Source of the DNA: Hirsutella rhossiliensis
Taxonomy: Eukaryota > Ascomycota > Sordariomycetes > Hypocreales > Ophiocordycipitaceae
Reading direction: 5' to 3'
Assembly: GCF_020360975.1 (NCBI RefSeq)
Contig: NW_025408674.1
Span: 992,001-1,056,000, forward strand
DNA length: 64,000 nucleotides
Shown here: piece after piece, positions 63,898 through 64,000 of the stretch
Layout: each line of letters starts with the position of its first letter
How positions within the stretch are numbered: the first letter of the stretch is position 1
Notes under the pieces: model-generated
Seen by the model: only the letters and a program-made list of their open reading frames with translations
Told to the model about the DNA's origin: nothing
The model's database searches: none
Translations under genes and position numbers: made by a program

Positions 63898-64000
63898 CGA
63901 TATATTGCTGTTGTTCAGGCTGCTAGTAAATTAGTATAGTACTTATGGCTGGAGCAAGATACTTACAGTCACGCCGTAAACCCGCCAGTGGTTATCAATA

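Overview
The window looks like a transposon-dominated, probably heterochromatic or subtelomeric, stretch of a filamentous ascomycete (Pezizomycotina) chromosome. Three things point there. Short GT-AG introns of about 60-75 nt carry CTAAC/CTGAC-like branch sites. The host families are fungal: a WSC-domain secreted protein, a DUF3295 fragment, a Stc1-type zinc finger fused to an alpha-kinase, and a small MPSYEYKSSGT-type protein. The mobile elements are the usual fungal Ty3/gypsy chromoviruses, copia-like elements, hATs, MULEs, pogo elements and Helitrons. No rRNA, tRNA or CRISPR array was found.

Layout. 0.4-3.3 kb: GC-rich 5' part of a broken Helitron (Rep with HUH motif), followed by a DUF3295 host-gene fragment. 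4.5-10.7 kb: a decayed chromodomain Ty3/gypsy element on the minus strand (Gypsy-1). 10.8-30.9 kb: a mosaic bounded by an inverted repeat. It holds Helitron helicase and Rep fragments, two pogo (DDE_1) remnants, an alpha-kinase pseudogene, a decayed conserved host gene, a small two-intron gene present as two inverted copies (14.9 and 26.0 kb), and an internally deleted copia-like element with identical 194-bp LTRs (26.6-29.9 kb).

30.9-48.6 kb is a transposon nest resolved to the base by target-site duplications (TSDs). Gypsy-2 (5'-truncated) carries hAT-1 inserted in its polypurine tract (TSD GAGGGGAG). hAT-1 is itself split by hAT-2 (TSD ACGTGGCC) and by Gypsy-3 (TSD TTCAC). The 3' LTR of Gypsy-2 is split by MULE-1 (TSD TAAACTCCG).

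48.9-60.1 kb is a 75-bp tandem satellite, about 63 units in three blocks. The blocks are separated by MULE-2 (TSD TTTTAGTA) and hAT-3 (TSD ATTACCGG). The satellite ends inside the first intron of a truncated secreted-protein gene. 60.2-64 kb has normal-looking intergenic sequence, a WSC-domain secreted protein gene, a solo LTR (TSD TATAT) and a proline-rich open frame.

Nearly all transposon ORFs are broken by small frameshifts. The least damaged is the MULE-2 transposase. The genes do not form a pathway. The window is a record of successive insertions, of partial host-gene copies beside Helitrons, and of satellite expansion.
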